From positions 1 to 64,000 of the forward strand of contig JBNKHG010000068.1 of assembly GCA_050290225.1 (NCBI GenBank): a stretch of DNA of 64,000 bases. The letters run 5' to 3'. This document shows positions 17,228 through 25,371 of this stretch, in pieces (position 1 is the stretch's first letter; the number at the start of each line of letters is the position of its first letter). This DNA is from JBNKHG01 sp050290225 (GTDB lineage Bacteria; Pseudomonadota; Gammaproteobacteria; Pseudomonadales; Cellvibrionaceae). The notes below the pieces were generated by a model. That model saw only the letters and a list, made by a program, of their open reading frames with translations, made no database searches and was not told where the DNA came from. A program made the position numbers and the translations under genes.

Positions 17228-17530
17228 TTAAACGACAGCTTCAAATCCTTCGAATTGGGGCGGGCCCAGGTAGATGCCTTTGGTGCCTCCGGCATCGGCG
17301 TGGGCCTTGCGGAATGCTTCAGACTTGGTCCAGCGGGTGAAGGCCTCCGCCGATTCCCAGATTGAGTGGGAGGCAAACAGGGTGTACTCCTCGTTGCTGG
17401 GGCCTTGCAGCAGGTTGAATGACTTAAAGCCGGGTACCTCGGAGAGGTAGGTGTCGCGGTTCTTCCAGAAATCGATAAATACCTGCTCTTTGCCCGGGGC
17501 GATCCGAAATCGGTTCATGGCGATATACAT
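17228..17530 (-). CDS. Antibiotic biosynthesis monooxygenase (ABM) domain protein, 100 aa
   Basis: A one-domain dimeric alpha+beta barrel protein of the ABM/HmoA type: MYIAMNRFRIAPGKEQVF at the N terminus and PGFKSFNLLQG in the middle. Such proteins are haem-degrading or quinol monooxygenases; the visible residues do not settle which. It sits in a two-gene unit with the DUF2750 gene. Confidence 0.75.
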   Translation of the reverse strand: MYIAMNRFRIAPGKEQVFIDFWKNRDTYLSEVPGFKSFNLLQGPSNEEYTLFASHSIWESAEAFTRWTKSEAFRKAHADAGGTKGIYLGPPQFEGFEAVV

Positions 17531-17787
17531 AGTTTGGTTCCTTGTTGGTATCTAAGGTTTAGCAAAATTTACTCCACTGTCATTCGCTGCGCTGAAAACG
17601 GTGGATTTTGTTGTGCTCCATGTTATCGGAATAGCTCGCGGGGACGCAAAATCAATGACTTGGTTATGATCAACACCGCCCGGGATCCCATAGTCGTGTG
17701 GTGAGGTATCGATGGGGGTTAATGATGGGGCGGATTGGTTTTGTAGCGTTTGCGCCAAACAATACGAACTCCATTGGCTGCTGTTTT

Positions 17788-17803
17788 TGTCGTGTTCCCG
17801 ACA
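17788..17803 (+). promoter_or_regulatory. NifA upstream activator sequence (TGT-N10-ACA)
   Basis: TGT (17788-17790), ten bases, ACA (17801-17803) exactly fits the NifA UAS consensus; the arms extend to TGTCG/CGACA. It lies about 95 bases upstream of the -12 element of the sigma-54 promoter, the normal distance for enhancer-bound NifA. Confidence 0.75.
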
Positions 17804-17876
17804 GGTAAGCCATCTTCCATGTCCGTAAAATTCGGTAAGTTGTTGTTTGTTGGCAACAATTCCGCAGCCGCCAAAA

Positions 17877-17893
17877 TTGGCACGGGGCTTGCC
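17877..17893 (+). promoter_or_regulatory. Sigma-54 (RpoN) -24/-12 promoter
   Basis: TTGGCACG at 17877-17884, then GGGC, then TTGC at 17889-17892. This is TGGCAC-N5-TTGC, a full match to the RpoN consensus with correct GG/GC spacing. Transcription would start near 17904, about 60 bases before nifZ. Together with the NifA site it marks this as a nitrogen-fixation-regulated operon. Confidence 0.8.
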
Positions 17894-17963
17894 GTAGCCT
17901 AGCTACTCAGTGCTTTGCACCCATTTTTAATTTACATGGCTTCGTTACCTGAAGGAGATCTCA

Positions 17964-18335
17964 GTGGTTCTCGATCAATACAAAGCGAACAATCCTGGGG
18001 GGCGGTATAGCGCTGCGTCCTCGAGCGGAGTGGAGATGGGAAAACAGGCAGGAGAAGATATGCAACATCGGGGCTTGCAACAACATCGGGACTTGCAAAA
18101 AGGCGACGCCGTCTTCGCCGCAACCACCATTGTGAATGATGGCACCGTTCCCGGCGCCGACTTGAATGAAGTGTTTGCGAAACCGGGTACCATGGGTATG
18201 TTGATCAATACCGGCTATGTGGAGCTGGAACCGGATACGGAATTGTTTCTGGTCAGTTTCCGCAATGAAAACGGTGAGCTGGGACCACCGGTAGCCTGCC
18301 TGGCCGATGAGATCAGCGCCACGCCGTTGCCTTGA
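17964..18335 (+). CDS. nifZ: NifZ-family nitrogen fixation accessory protein, 123 aa
   Basis: NifZ helps mature the P-cluster of the nitrogenase MoFe protein. The family domain is at about residues 45-115: GDAVFAATTIVNDGTVPG, then PGTMGMLINTGYVE and ELFLVSF..ELGPPVACLADEI. A 44-residue N-terminal extension of low complexity contains a tandem duplication (QHRGLQ QHRDLQ). The start is GTG at 17964, six bases after AAGGAG. It is the first gene behind the NifA/sigma-54 promoter. No nitrogenase structural gene is in the window, so the partner genes must lie elsewhere or be lost. Confidence 0.75.
   Translation: MVLDQYKANNPGGRYSAASSSGVEMGKQAGEDMQHRGLQQHRDLQKGDAVFAATTIVNDGTVPGADLNEVFAKPGTMGMLINTGYVELEPDTELFLVSFRNENGELGPPVACLADEISATPLP
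18063..18098 (+). repeat. Tandem 18-bp duplication inside nifZ
   Basis: Two copies of an 18-base unit (CAACATCGGG[G/A]CTTGCAA) lie head to tail, differing at one base. They stay in frame and encode QHRGLQ-QHRDLQ in the N-terminal extension. Confidence 0.8.
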
Positions 18336-18379
18336 TGGTTGTTTCAAGTCGCCCGTCAACAGTGGATGGCGATACAGGC

Positions 18380-18774
18380 GTGATCGATGTGTTTGCTTAT
18401 CACCAGCGCAGCAAGCATCGCCTGGATGGCTATGCCCGGATTTTTACCACCGAAAATACACCCTGGATGCGGATGAAGCCGTGAACGTTAAAGCGCTGGG
18501 GCGTGAAATCGTCGAGAGGGGCCTGGCGGAGATTGACCGACAGCTGGCCCGGCGCCGTTGTAACGGTGGTGATTTCAGCGTTACTGATGCGGCCTTGTTT
18601 TACGTCGAGTTCTGGGCCGATAAAACCGGTATTGCGCTGCCCGATCATTGTCTCGGCCATTACCGTGCGCTATTGCAGCGCCCCGCGGTGCGCCAGGTTT
18701 TAATGGAAGAGGGTTACCACGCCTCCCTCGTCAACCACCCGCTAGTCGGGGAGCCGCGACATGCAACTGCGTGA
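18380..18774 (+). pseudogene. Broken fusion: SagB-type N terminus joined to GST-like C-terminal half
   Basis: From a GTG at 18380 one frame reads VIDVFAYHQRSKHRLDGYA, the start pattern of SagB/ThcOx-type nitroreductases, and then passes into ARIFTTEN and stops at 18482. The neighbouring frame continues as TLDADEAVNVKALGREI and SVTDAALFYVEFWAD to PAVRQVLMEEGY, the C-terminal domain of a glutathione S-transferase-like protein. One missing base at about 18457 separates the frames. It therefore looks like a deletion that fused the first 20 codons of one gene to the second half of another, followed by a frameshift. The GST half ends at 18774, 14 bases into the next gene. Confidence 0.6.
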
Positions 18775-19258
18775 TCTGTTTGATGAGTTTCCCGGTAGTG
18801 AGGGCAGCGTGACTCCAATAGCGTTGCAACAGTTGCTGCGCGAGGACCTGAATGTCAAACAGGACTGGCAGCAGGCCGAGCAGTTGCTGCTCAAGGCGCG
18901 ACAGGACCTGCCTCAACAATTGGAGATTCTCATCGCCCTGTACAAGCTTTACGCATACAGTAATCGCTTTGAGGAGTCGCTGGCGGTCATTGATGAGGTG
19001 TTGCACCGTGCAGCGGAAAGCAGCGGCTTTGACGCCGATTGGCGGCAGCTGGATGCCGACAGCGCAACGTGGAATCCGGCCATGGGTCGCGTGCGCTACT
19101 ATCTTTACAGTCTCAAAGCCACCGGCTTTGTCTGTCTGCGCAGTGGCGCTGTGGAAAAAGCGCACGCGGTGTTAATAAAATTACTTGAGCTCGATCCGCT
19201 GGATCAGGTAGGTGGCAGCGTAGTTTATGAAATGGCACAGGGTCTGCTCGAGGAGTAA
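18761..19258 (+). CDS. TPR-like protein of nif-type operon, 165 aa
   Basis: Helical repeat protein resembling tetratricopeptide repeats: DWQQAEQLLLKARQDLPQQL, then ALYKLYAYSNRFEESLAVID, then GAVEKAHAVLIKLLELDPLD near the C terminus. No signal peptide. It overlaps the end of the preceding GST-like fragment by 14 bases and shares the operon downstream of the NifA/sigma-54 promoter, so a role in nitrogenase assembly or protection is inferred from context only. Confidence 0.72.
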   Translation: MQLRDLFDEFPGSEGSVTPIALQQLLREDLNVKQDWQQAEQLLLKARQDLPQQLEILIALYKLYAYSNRFEESLAVIDEVLHRAAESSGFDADWRQLDADSATWNPAMGRVRYYLYSLKATGFVCLRSGAVEKAHAVLIKLLELDPLDQVGGSVVYEMAQGLLEE

Positions 19259-19332
19259 TCCGGAGCGCTTGTTTGGGGGGTAATATGAAGGGTTTTCAAA
19301 TCTTGGCCACAGGAAGTGGAGCGTAAACCGTT

Positions 19333-19581
19333 TTGAATTCGTTTGATCTGATCACGCAGCTCGAGGGAAACCTGAAAGCAGCCGTTAATCTGGCACAGCG
19401 CGACGGCCAGTCCTGGACGCTGTCGCTGAAATTGATGTACGACGGACACCCTGCGGGGCAGTTAAGTTTTAATCTTCACGGTTACGATGCGACGGAGGCC
19501 AGGGATCTGGCGACCAATATCGCTACCCATTCGTTTTTGATGCGGGAGATTGATGAGTATCTCTGGGGGGAGAGCGACTAA
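19333..19581 (+). CDS. Small conserved-looking protein at end of nif-type operon, 82 aa
   Basis: Short acidic protein without signal peptide, ending in REIDEYLWGESD. I do not recognise a family. The start appears to be TTG at 19333 behind GGAAGTGGAG; no ATG is available upstream in frame. It lies 74 bases after the TPR gene and just before a hairpin, so it is the likely last gene of the operon. Codon use is like its neighbours. Confidence 0.55.
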   Translation: MNSFDLITQLEGNLKAAVNLAQRDGQSWTLSLKLMYDGHPAGQLSFNLHGYDATEARDLATNIATHSFLMREIDEYLWGESD

Positions 19582-19586
19582 GAGAA

Positions 19587-19607
19587 GCCGGCTGCGTTCG
19601 AGCCGGC
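19587..19607 (+). terminator. Hairpin ending nif-type operon
   Basis: Arms GCCGGCT (19587-19593) and AGCCGGC (19601-19607) are perfectly paired around a 7-base loop, 5 bases after the last stop of the operon. Only CTT follows, so termination may be weak or factor-assisted. Confidence 0.5.
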
Positions 19608-19820
19608 CTTGTGGCAGTTGATGAAGTTGAGACCCGATTCAGGTGGTTTCATTTTGAAAGTAAGGTATTGCACAAAATGAAAGTATACAGAGCGCGGTAG
19701 ACAAAGTGGCCAACAGTAAAAAGATATCAGATATGACCATGGCCAAATCTACCGAAATACCTCTTAATTCATCTGCGTGTTTTGCCGTTAGTCACTCTAC
19801 AACTTGCTGGGAATTGAGTT

Positions 19821-20027
19821 TCATTCTATTTCCTCAAGGGGCTTCTTATAGGTATCTTCCACCGAATAGATCATACTTTGTGTCTTGATATCGGCGGAAT
19901 ACATAGTGGGACCGGCCACCTGGATCGTTAGAAAAAAAACAACCTGTAAGCGTTCTAGCGGATTTGGCCAATAGCTGCAGCCCGCCATGCTGCATAACTG
20001 ATTTAGCCAAAAATAAAATATTTTCAT
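19821..20027 (-). CDS. Possible small lipoprotein, 68 aa
   Basis: A short frame starting MKIFYFWLNQLCSMAGCSYW has a hydrophobic start and a lipobox-like SMAGC, as in small outer-membrane lipoproteins. The charged n-region is minimal and there is no strong ribosome binding site. The rest of the 524-base gap (19582-20105) holds nothing else recognisable. An overlapping plus-strand 60-codon frame looks spurious. Confidence 0.25.
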   Translation of the reverse strand: MKIFYFWLNQLCSMAGCSYWPNPLERLQVVFFLTIQVAGPTMYSADIKTQSMIYSVEDTYKKPLEEIE

Positions 20028-20105
20028 AACAAATCCTTAAGTCCTTCCGTGGGTGCAGTCACGATGTTCTTTTTTTGAAAAAACTGGCCGCTGTATTAAC
20101 AGCGT

Positions 20106-21146
20106 TCAACTGACGCTGATCAGAGTATCACTGCGGTATTCAACCAGCTCACCAAACGGTACCAGAGTCAGCCCGCAACCGTTGGCCATTTGCAACAAGG
20201 CTTGCTCCGCTTCCGGGGCCACGGCAATCAGCAGGCCGCCGCTGGTTTGAGGGTCGCAAAGCAGGTGTTGTTGCTGCTCACTGAGCGGACCAATCTTGTG
20301 GCCGTAGCTGTCGAAATTGCGCAGGGTGCCGCCGGGGATCGCACCCTGGGCCAGATAGTCCATGGCCTCGGGAATCACCGGCACCCTGGCGAATTCAATC
20401 GTGGCATTGAGGTTGCTGCCCTCGCAGATCTCCGCCAGGTGCCCCAACAGGCCGAACCCGGTCACGTCGGTCATGGCGGTCACGCCGTCCAGTGTGGCGG
20501 CCTGGGCACCGAAGTGATTTAACTGGCACATCAAATCGCGGGCAATGGCGCTGTGTTCGGGTCGCAGCTTCTTCTGTTTTTGGGCGGTGGAGAGAATGCC
20601 GATTCCCAGGGGCTTGGTCAGGTACAGTTTGCTGCCGGCGGTGGCGGTGTTGTTTTGCTTGAGCCTTTCCAGCGGGACGGAACCGGTCACCGCCAATCCG
20701 AAGATGGGCTCCGGGGAGTCGATACTGTGGCCGCCGGCCAGTTGGATACCGGCGTCGGCACAGGCCTGGCGACCGCCCTCCACCACTTGTTGGGCCACTG
20801 CCGGCGGCAGGGTGTTGATGGGCCAGCCGAGGATGGCGATGGCCATCATCGGCGTGCCGCCCATGGCGTAAATATCGCTGATGGCGTTGGTGGCGGCGAT
20901 ACGGCCGAAGTCGAAGGGGTCATCCACAATCGGCATAAAGAAGTCGGTGGTGCTGATCACGCCCAGGCCGTTGCCCATATCATAGACGGCGGCATCGTCC
21001 CGGGAACCGTTGCCGACCAGTAATCTGTCGTCCCGGGCCGGGGGCAGTGCGGACTGCAGGATCACATCCAGCACCTTGGGGGAGATCTTGCAACCGCAGC
21101 CGGCCCCGTGGCTGTATTCCGTGAGTTTGATGGAGGATTCGTCCAT
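20106..21146 (-). CDS. selD: Selenide, water dikinase (selenophosphate synthetase), 346 aa
   Basis: Makes selenophosphate from selenide and ATP for selenocysteine and 2-selenouridine synthesis. It matches E. coli SelD from end to end: the start [20 protein letters not shown] contains the catalytic Cys (first Cys of CGC) and Lys; [25 protein letters not shown] and [11 protein letters not shown] follow. The active-site residue is Cys, not Sec. The ATG at 21146 is chosen because E. coli SelD begins at the aligned residue; a start 8 codons upstream is possible. No selA, selB, selU or selenoprotein gene lies in the window. Confidence 0.97.
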   Translation of the reverse strand: MDESSIKLTEYSHGAGCGCKISPKVLDVILQSALPPARDDRLLVGNGSRDDAAVYDMGNGLGVISTTDFFMPIVDDPFDFGRIAATNAISDIYAMGGTPMMAIAILGWPINTLPPAVAQQVVEGGRQACADAGIQLAGGHSIDSPEPIFGLAVTGSVPLERLKQNNTATAGSKLYLTKPLGIGILSTAQKQKKLRPEHSAIARDLMCQLNHFGAQAATLDGVTAMTDVTGFGLLGHLAEICEGSNLNATIEFARVPVIPEAMDYLAQGAIPGGTLRNFDSYGHKIGPLSEQQQHLLCDPQTSGGLLIAVAPEAEQALLQMANGCGLTLVPFGELVEYRSDTLISVS

Positions 21147-21232
21147 GGGTCGATCTGTTGTTACCTGCACGGGGTCTTACCTGCTTGTGATTGCTGCTTA
21201 AGAGGCGGGTATTTTACGGCGAATACCTTTGG

Positions 21233-21400
21233 CTGTCTTCCTGTGCCTGTCTTCATGCAGCTGTCTTCCTGCGCCTGCCTTCTTGCGCCTGTCTTCCGGC
21301 AGCTAACCTCTTGCAGCTAACCTCTTGCAGCTGACCTCTTGCAGCTAACCTCTTGCAGCTAACCTCTTGCAGCTATCTCCTTCCACCTGTCTCGATCACC
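21233..21400 (+). repeat. 14-bp minisatellite, about 12 units
   Basis: Twelve consecutive 14-base units run between selD and matB. Units 1-5 follow CTGTCTTCCTGCGC, units 6-10 follow CTAACCTCTTGCAG (four identical, one with a single change), and the last two are degenerate. The array lies in the 5' region of both divergent genes. It is strand-asymmetric (pyrimidine-rich on the plus strand). Confidence 0.9.
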
Positions 21401-21498
21401 GAGGCGACAGGGAGGTGAAATCGAGCCCGGAAGCGGGGCATAATGCGCGCCCGGGATTTGTATAAATCGTTTTTTATAAATCGAACAGGTAGTGCGCC

Positions 21499-23016
21499 GT
21501 GAGCAATTTCAATCTCTATCACCAATTCAGCCAGCATTTTCCCGCCGATGGCGACAAGGTCGCGATCGAGACCCGGGACGGCAGTACCGTCAGCTATGCC
21601 GAACTGGAGGCGCGTTCGGCGCAGATGGCCAATTTCCTCACCGGGCTGGGGCTGGTGAAGGGCGACCGGGTCACGGCCCAGATCGAAAAATCCCCGCAGG
21701 GCCTCTACCTGTATCTCGGCTGTATTCGCGCCGGATTTGTTTTCCATCCCCTCAATACCGCCTACCAGAAGTCGGAGCTGGATTACTTTGTCGGTAATGC
21801 CGAGCCGGCGGCGATCGTCTGCTCCCGGCCCTATCTGGCGGTCATGAGCGCGCTGGCGGCAAGCCACGGTGTGGCACATGTTTATAGCCTGGAGGCGGAC
21901 GGCGGCGGCAGCCTGATCGATGCCAGTGCCCACTGCGCCCGCGAGTTTGAGACTGTGCACAGCGGTGCGGACGAAATGGCGGCGCTGCTGTATTCGTCGG
22001 GCACCACCGGTCGTCCGAAAGGCATCATGCTCAGCCACAATAACCTCGCCAGCAACGCCGCCACCCTGGTCAAACTCTGGGGCTTCAGCGCCGACGATGT
22101 GCTGCTGCACGCCCTACCCATCTTCCATGTGCACGGCCTGTTTGTGGCCATTGGGTGCGCCCTGATGAGCGGTGCCAAAATGCTCTACCTGCCCAAATAC
22201 GACGTTCGCCAGGTGATGTCCCTGTTGCCCCGCTCAACGGTGATGATGGGGGTGCCGACCTTCTACACCCGGCTGTTGGCGGAAACTGATTTCTGCGCCG
22301 GGACCTGTGCCAACATGCGCCTGTTTATCTCCGGTTCCGCCCCCCTGCTGGAGGAAACCTTTCAGCAGTTTGTCGAGCGTACCGGGCACACCATCCTCGA
22401 GCGCTACGGCATGTCGGAAACCAGCATGAGCACCTCCAACCCGCTCGACGGCGAGCGCAAGGCCGGCACCGTGGGGCCGACGCTGCCCGGGGTGAGCGCG
22501 CGCATCGTTGACGGCGAGGGCCGGGAGCTGCCGGTGGGGGAGATCGGCGACCTGCAGGTCAAAGGTCCCAATGTTTTCAAGGGGTACTGGCGGATGCCGG
22601 AAAAAACCGCCGAGGACTTTACCGCCGACGGTTTTTTCAATACCGGTGATAAGGCCCGCATCGACAGCGACGGCTATATTGCCATTGTAGGCCGCGCCAA
22701 GGACCTGGTGATCAGCGGCGGTCTCAATGTGTATCCCAAGGAGGTGGAGCTGGTCATCGACGATATTCCGGGTGTACTGGAGTCGGCTGTGATCGGAGTT
22801 CCCCATCCAGACTTCGGCGAGGCGGTGGTGGCCGTGGTGGTCACCGATGGCAGTGCCGAGGTCGCCGAGGACCTGGTGATCGATATTGCCAGGACTGAAC
22901 TGGCCAACTTTAAGGTTCCCAAACGGGTGGTGTTTGTCGATGCCCTGCCCCGTAACACCATGGGCAAGGTGCAGAAGGCTGCTTTGCGGGAACAATACTG
23001 CCAGTTGTTAGATTAA
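21499..23016 (+). CDS. matB: Malonyl-CoA synthetase (MatB-type acyl-CoA ligase), 505 aa
   Basis: ANL-superfamily ligase that activates malonate (or methylmalonate) with CoA and ATP. It follows rhizobial MatB closely: VEKS-like QIEKSPQGLYLYLGCIR, the P-loop YSSGTTGRPKG, HALPIFHVHGLF, MGVPTFYTRLL, SGSAPLL, ERYGMSETSMSTSNP, GPNVFKGYWRMPEKTAEDF and the C-terminal catalytic Lys in RNTMGKVQK. The start is GTG at 21499. No malonate decarboxylase or transporter gene adjoins it; succinate-semialdehyde dehydrogenase follows after about 240 bases. Confidence 0.93.
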   Translation: MSNFNLYHQFSQHFPADGDKVAIETRDGSTVSYAELEARSAQMANFLTGLGLVKGDRVTAQIEKSPQGLYLYLGCIRAGFVFHPLNTAYQKSELDYFVGNAEPAAIVCSRPYLAVMSALAASHGVAHVYSLEADGGGSLIDASAHCAREFETVHSGADEMAALLYSSGTTGRPKGIMLSHNNLASNAATLVKLWGFSADDVLLHALPIFHVHGLFVAIGCALMSGAKMLYLPKYDVRQVMSLLPRSTVMMGVPTFYTRLLAETDFCAGTCANMRLFISGSAPLLEETFQQFVERTGHTILERYGMSETSMSTSNPLDGERKAGTVGPTLPGVSARIVDGEGRELPVGEIGDLQVKGPNVFKGYWRMPEKTAEDFTADGFFNTGDKARIDSDGYIAIVGRAKDLVISGGLNVYPKEVELVIDDIPGVLESAVIGVPHPDFGEAVVAVVVTDGSAEVAEDLVIDIARTELANFKVPKRVVFVDALPRNTMGKVQKAALREQYCQLLD

Positions 23017-23259
23017 CGTTGGCAATTTCTAACCTATACTTTAAAAGTTTTTTATTTTTGCAACTAATGCAGACAGGTATTGTGAGCCATCCCGGATTCT
23101 CCGGCCCGCCGGCACTGGTTGGCGGGGCGCTGTTATCCATCGTACTGAATCGGATAGCTGGCCCCCACTGACCTATTATGCAGGTAGCGACCTGTTTCGC
23201 CGCGGGCCAGAAATATCGCGACATTAGACCGAGCGGCCAGTTAATAGAAGGTAGATGCC

Positions 23260-24717
23260 ATGAAACTGAACAATCCCGAGTTGCTGCGTACCCAAGCCTA
23301 TATCGACGGCCAGTGGGTGGACGCGGAAAACGGTAACACTGTCCCCGTATACAACCCCGCCAATGGCGAAGAGATCGCCCGTATTGCCGATTGCGGTGCC
23401 GACGAAACCCGCCGCGCCATCGAAGCGGCAGAAGCGGCGCTGCCGGCATGGCGCGCCAAAAGCGCCAAGGAGCGGGCCAACCTGTTGCGCAACTGGTTCA
23501 ACCTGGTGATGGCCAACCTGGATGACCTGGGCCAGATCCTGACCCTGGAGCAGGGTAAACCCCTGGCTGAAGCCAAGGGTGAAATCACCTATGGCGCCGG
23601 TTATATCGAGTGGTTTGCCGAGGAAGCCAAGCGTATCTATGGCGATGTGATTCCCCAGCCCTCCAATGACAAGCGCCTGGTGGTGATCAAGCAACCGGTG
23701 GGTGTGGTGGCCTCCATCACGCCCTGGAACTTCCCCAACGCGATGATTACCCGCAAGGCGGGGCCGGCGCTGGCCGCCGGCTGCACCTTTGTCGGCAAAC
23801 CCGCCACCGAAACCCCGTTGTCCGCCCTGGCCCTGGCGGCATTGGCTGAAGAGGCGGGTATTCCCGCCGGCGTCTTCAATATGGTCTGCGGCAAGAGTTC
23901 ACGGGCCATTGGTGGCGAGATGACCTCCAACCCCATCGTTCGCAAGCTGACCTTTACCGGTTCCACTCCGGTGGGCAAGGTATTGATGGAGCAGTGTGCC
24001 GGTACCGTCAAGAAAACCTCCATGGAGCTCGGCGGTAATGCGCCCTTTATCGTCTTTGACGATGCCGATCTGGACGCCGCCGTAGCCGGTGCCATGGCTT
24101 CCAAATACCGCAACGCGGGCCAGACCTGTGTCTGCACCAACCGCATTCTGGTGCAGGAGGGAATCTATGATGCCTTTGCGGAAAAACTGGCCGATGCCGT
24201 CAAGGCGTTGAAGCTGGGGGATGGTATGGTTGAAGGTGTCACCACCGGACCGCTGGTCAATGTCGGTGCCGCGCGGGATGTGGACGCTATGGTTCAAGAT
24301 GCCCTGGATAACGGCGCCAAAGCGGTGGCCGGAGGCCGGATTTCCCCCCTGGGCGAGTGCTACTACGAGCCCACTGTGTTGACCAATGTGAACGACAGCA
24401 TGCGCGTGTTCCGCGAAGAGATCTTCGGACCGGTCGCACCGCTATTCAAGTTCAGCACAGAAGCGGAAGCCGTGCACATGGCCAACGACACCGAATTCGG
24501 CCTGGCCGCCTATTTCTACTCTCGCGATATCGGCCGGATCTGGCGGGTGGGCGAGGCCCTGGAGTATGGTATCGTCGGTATCAACGAAGGCATCATCTCC
24601 AATGAGATGGCACCTTTTGGTGGCGTGAAGGAATCCGGCTCCGGCCGCGAGGGTTCCAAGTACGGCATCGACGACTATGTGGAGATCAAGTATATGTGTA
24701 TGGGCGGCCTCGAATAG
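23260..24717 (+). CDS. gabD: NAD(P)-dependent succinate-semialdehyde dehydrogenase, 485 aa
   Basis: Aldehyde dehydrogenase superfamily, GabD group. Visible: TPWNFPNAMITRKAGPALAA (cofactor site), LTFTGSTPVGK, the catalytic Glu in MELGGNAPFIVFDDAD and the catalytic Cys in NAGQTCVCTNR, then EEIFGPVAPLF and PFGGVKESGSGREGSKYGID. It converts succinate semialdehyde to succinate, for example from 4-aminobutyrate; malonate-semialdehyde could also be handled, in keeping with matB next door (inference). It ends with a clear terminator hairpin. Confidence 0.92.
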   Translation: MKLNNPELLRTQAYIDGQWVDAENGNTVPVYNPANGEEIARIADCGADETRRAIEAAEAALPAWRAKSAKERANLLRNWFNLVMANLDDLGQILTLEQGKPLAEAKGEITYGAGYIEWFAEEAKRIYGDVIPQPSNDKRLVVIKQPVGVVASITPWNFPNAMITRKAGPALAAGCTFVGKPATETPLSALALAALAEEAGIPAGVFNMVCGKSSRAIGGEMTSNPIVRKLTFTGSTPVGKVLMEQCAGTVKKTSMELGGNAPFIVFDDADLDAAVAGAMASKYRNAGQTCVCTNRILVQEGIYDAFAEKLADAVKALKLGDGMVEGVTTGPLVNVGAARDVDAMVQDALDNGAKAVAGGRISPLGECYYEPTVLTNVNDSMRVFREEIFGPVAPLFKFSTEAEAVHMANDTEFGLAAYFYSRDIGRIWRVGEALEYGIVGINEGIISNEMAPFGGVKESGSGREGSKYGIDDYVEIKYMCMGGLE

Positions 24718-24748
24718 TTGCCCAGCCCAGCGACACGCCATTCAACCG

Positions 24749-24785
24749 GAACGGGAAGCCAAGGGCTTCCCGTTCTGCGTTTTCG
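24749..24785 (+). terminator. Terminator after gabD
   Basis: A 12-base stem GAACGGGAAGCC (24749-24760) / GGCTTCCCGTTC (24764-24775) closes a 3-base loop and is followed by TGCGTTTT. Strong hairpin with a short T-run. Confidence 0.7.
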
Positions 24786-24862
24786 CGGCCCTGTTTTAAA
24801 ATTCCTCAGGTACTCTTTGTCTTTGGGAAAGGAGCCGCCTATCGGCGGTAAAGGAGATGTCT

Positions 24863-25333
24863 ATGAATGGGCAAGTGGTATTTGACGAATACCGTACCGT
24901 TGTCAAACCTGAATGGATGGATCACAACCAGCATATGAATGTGGCCTATTATGTGCTGGCCTTCGACCTGGCGACCGATGAATTTTATCGTTACCTGGGC
25001 ATTCCCGACGCCTGTTACGACAAGGGCAGCTCCTTTTTTACCCTCGATATGAATGTAACTTACTGCAGTGAAGTGGTGACGGGTGACAACCTGCGATTCA
25101 CCACCCAATTGCTGGCCATGGATAACAAGCGTATCCGCTACTTTCACAAGATGTTCAATGCCGATGAGGATTATCTGGCGGCCACCAATGAGTGTGTCGC
25201 TATTCATGTTAACAGGGACACGCGCAAGTCTGAGCCGATGCCGGCTTCACTTTACGAGCGACTGCTCGCCGTTAAGAAACAGCACGATCTGTTGGGGCTG
25301 CCGGAAAACGCCAACCGTCAGTTGAGAATTTAA
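24863..25333 (+). CDS. Hot-dog-fold acyl-CoA thioesterase, 156 aa
   Basis: Thioesterase of the 4-hydroxybenzoyl-CoA/FadM-like hot-dog type; the signature is WMDHNQHMNVAYYVLAFD near residue 18, with the catalytic Asp. It resembles proteins annotated as betainyl-CoA thioesterases in carnitine degradation, but substrate cannot be fixed. AAGGAG sits six bases before ATG 24863, which is preferred over ATG 24857 that overlaps the ribosome binding site. Confidence 0.82.
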   Translation: MNGQVVFDEYRTVVKPEWMDHNQHMNVAYYVLAFDLATDEFYRYLGIPDACYDKGSSFFTLDMNVTYCSEVVTGDNLRFTTQLLAMDNKRIRYFHKMFNADEDYLAATNECVAIHVNRDTRKSEPMPASLYERLLAVKKQHDLLGLPENANRQLRI

Positions 25334-25371
25334 CGGAATTCTGCCTGGAAGATTTTTCACCGCCGCAAGCG

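Larger units (their letters stand above)
17531..17963. other. Promoter region of nif-type operon
   Basis: The 433 bases between the ABM gene (minus) and nifZ (plus) contain no gene. The right half holds a NifA-type activator sequence and a sigma-54 promoter, listed separately, and an imperfect dyad TTGTTGGCAACAA at about 17850. The left half shows nothing. Confidence 0.6.

Noticed and set aside
19706..19888. 60-codon plus-strand frame
   Set aside because: No ribosome binding site and it overlaps the slightly better lipoprotein-like frame on the other strand.
20106..21146. SelD as a selenoprotein
   Set aside because: The catalytic position reads TGC (Cys), with no in-frame TGA.
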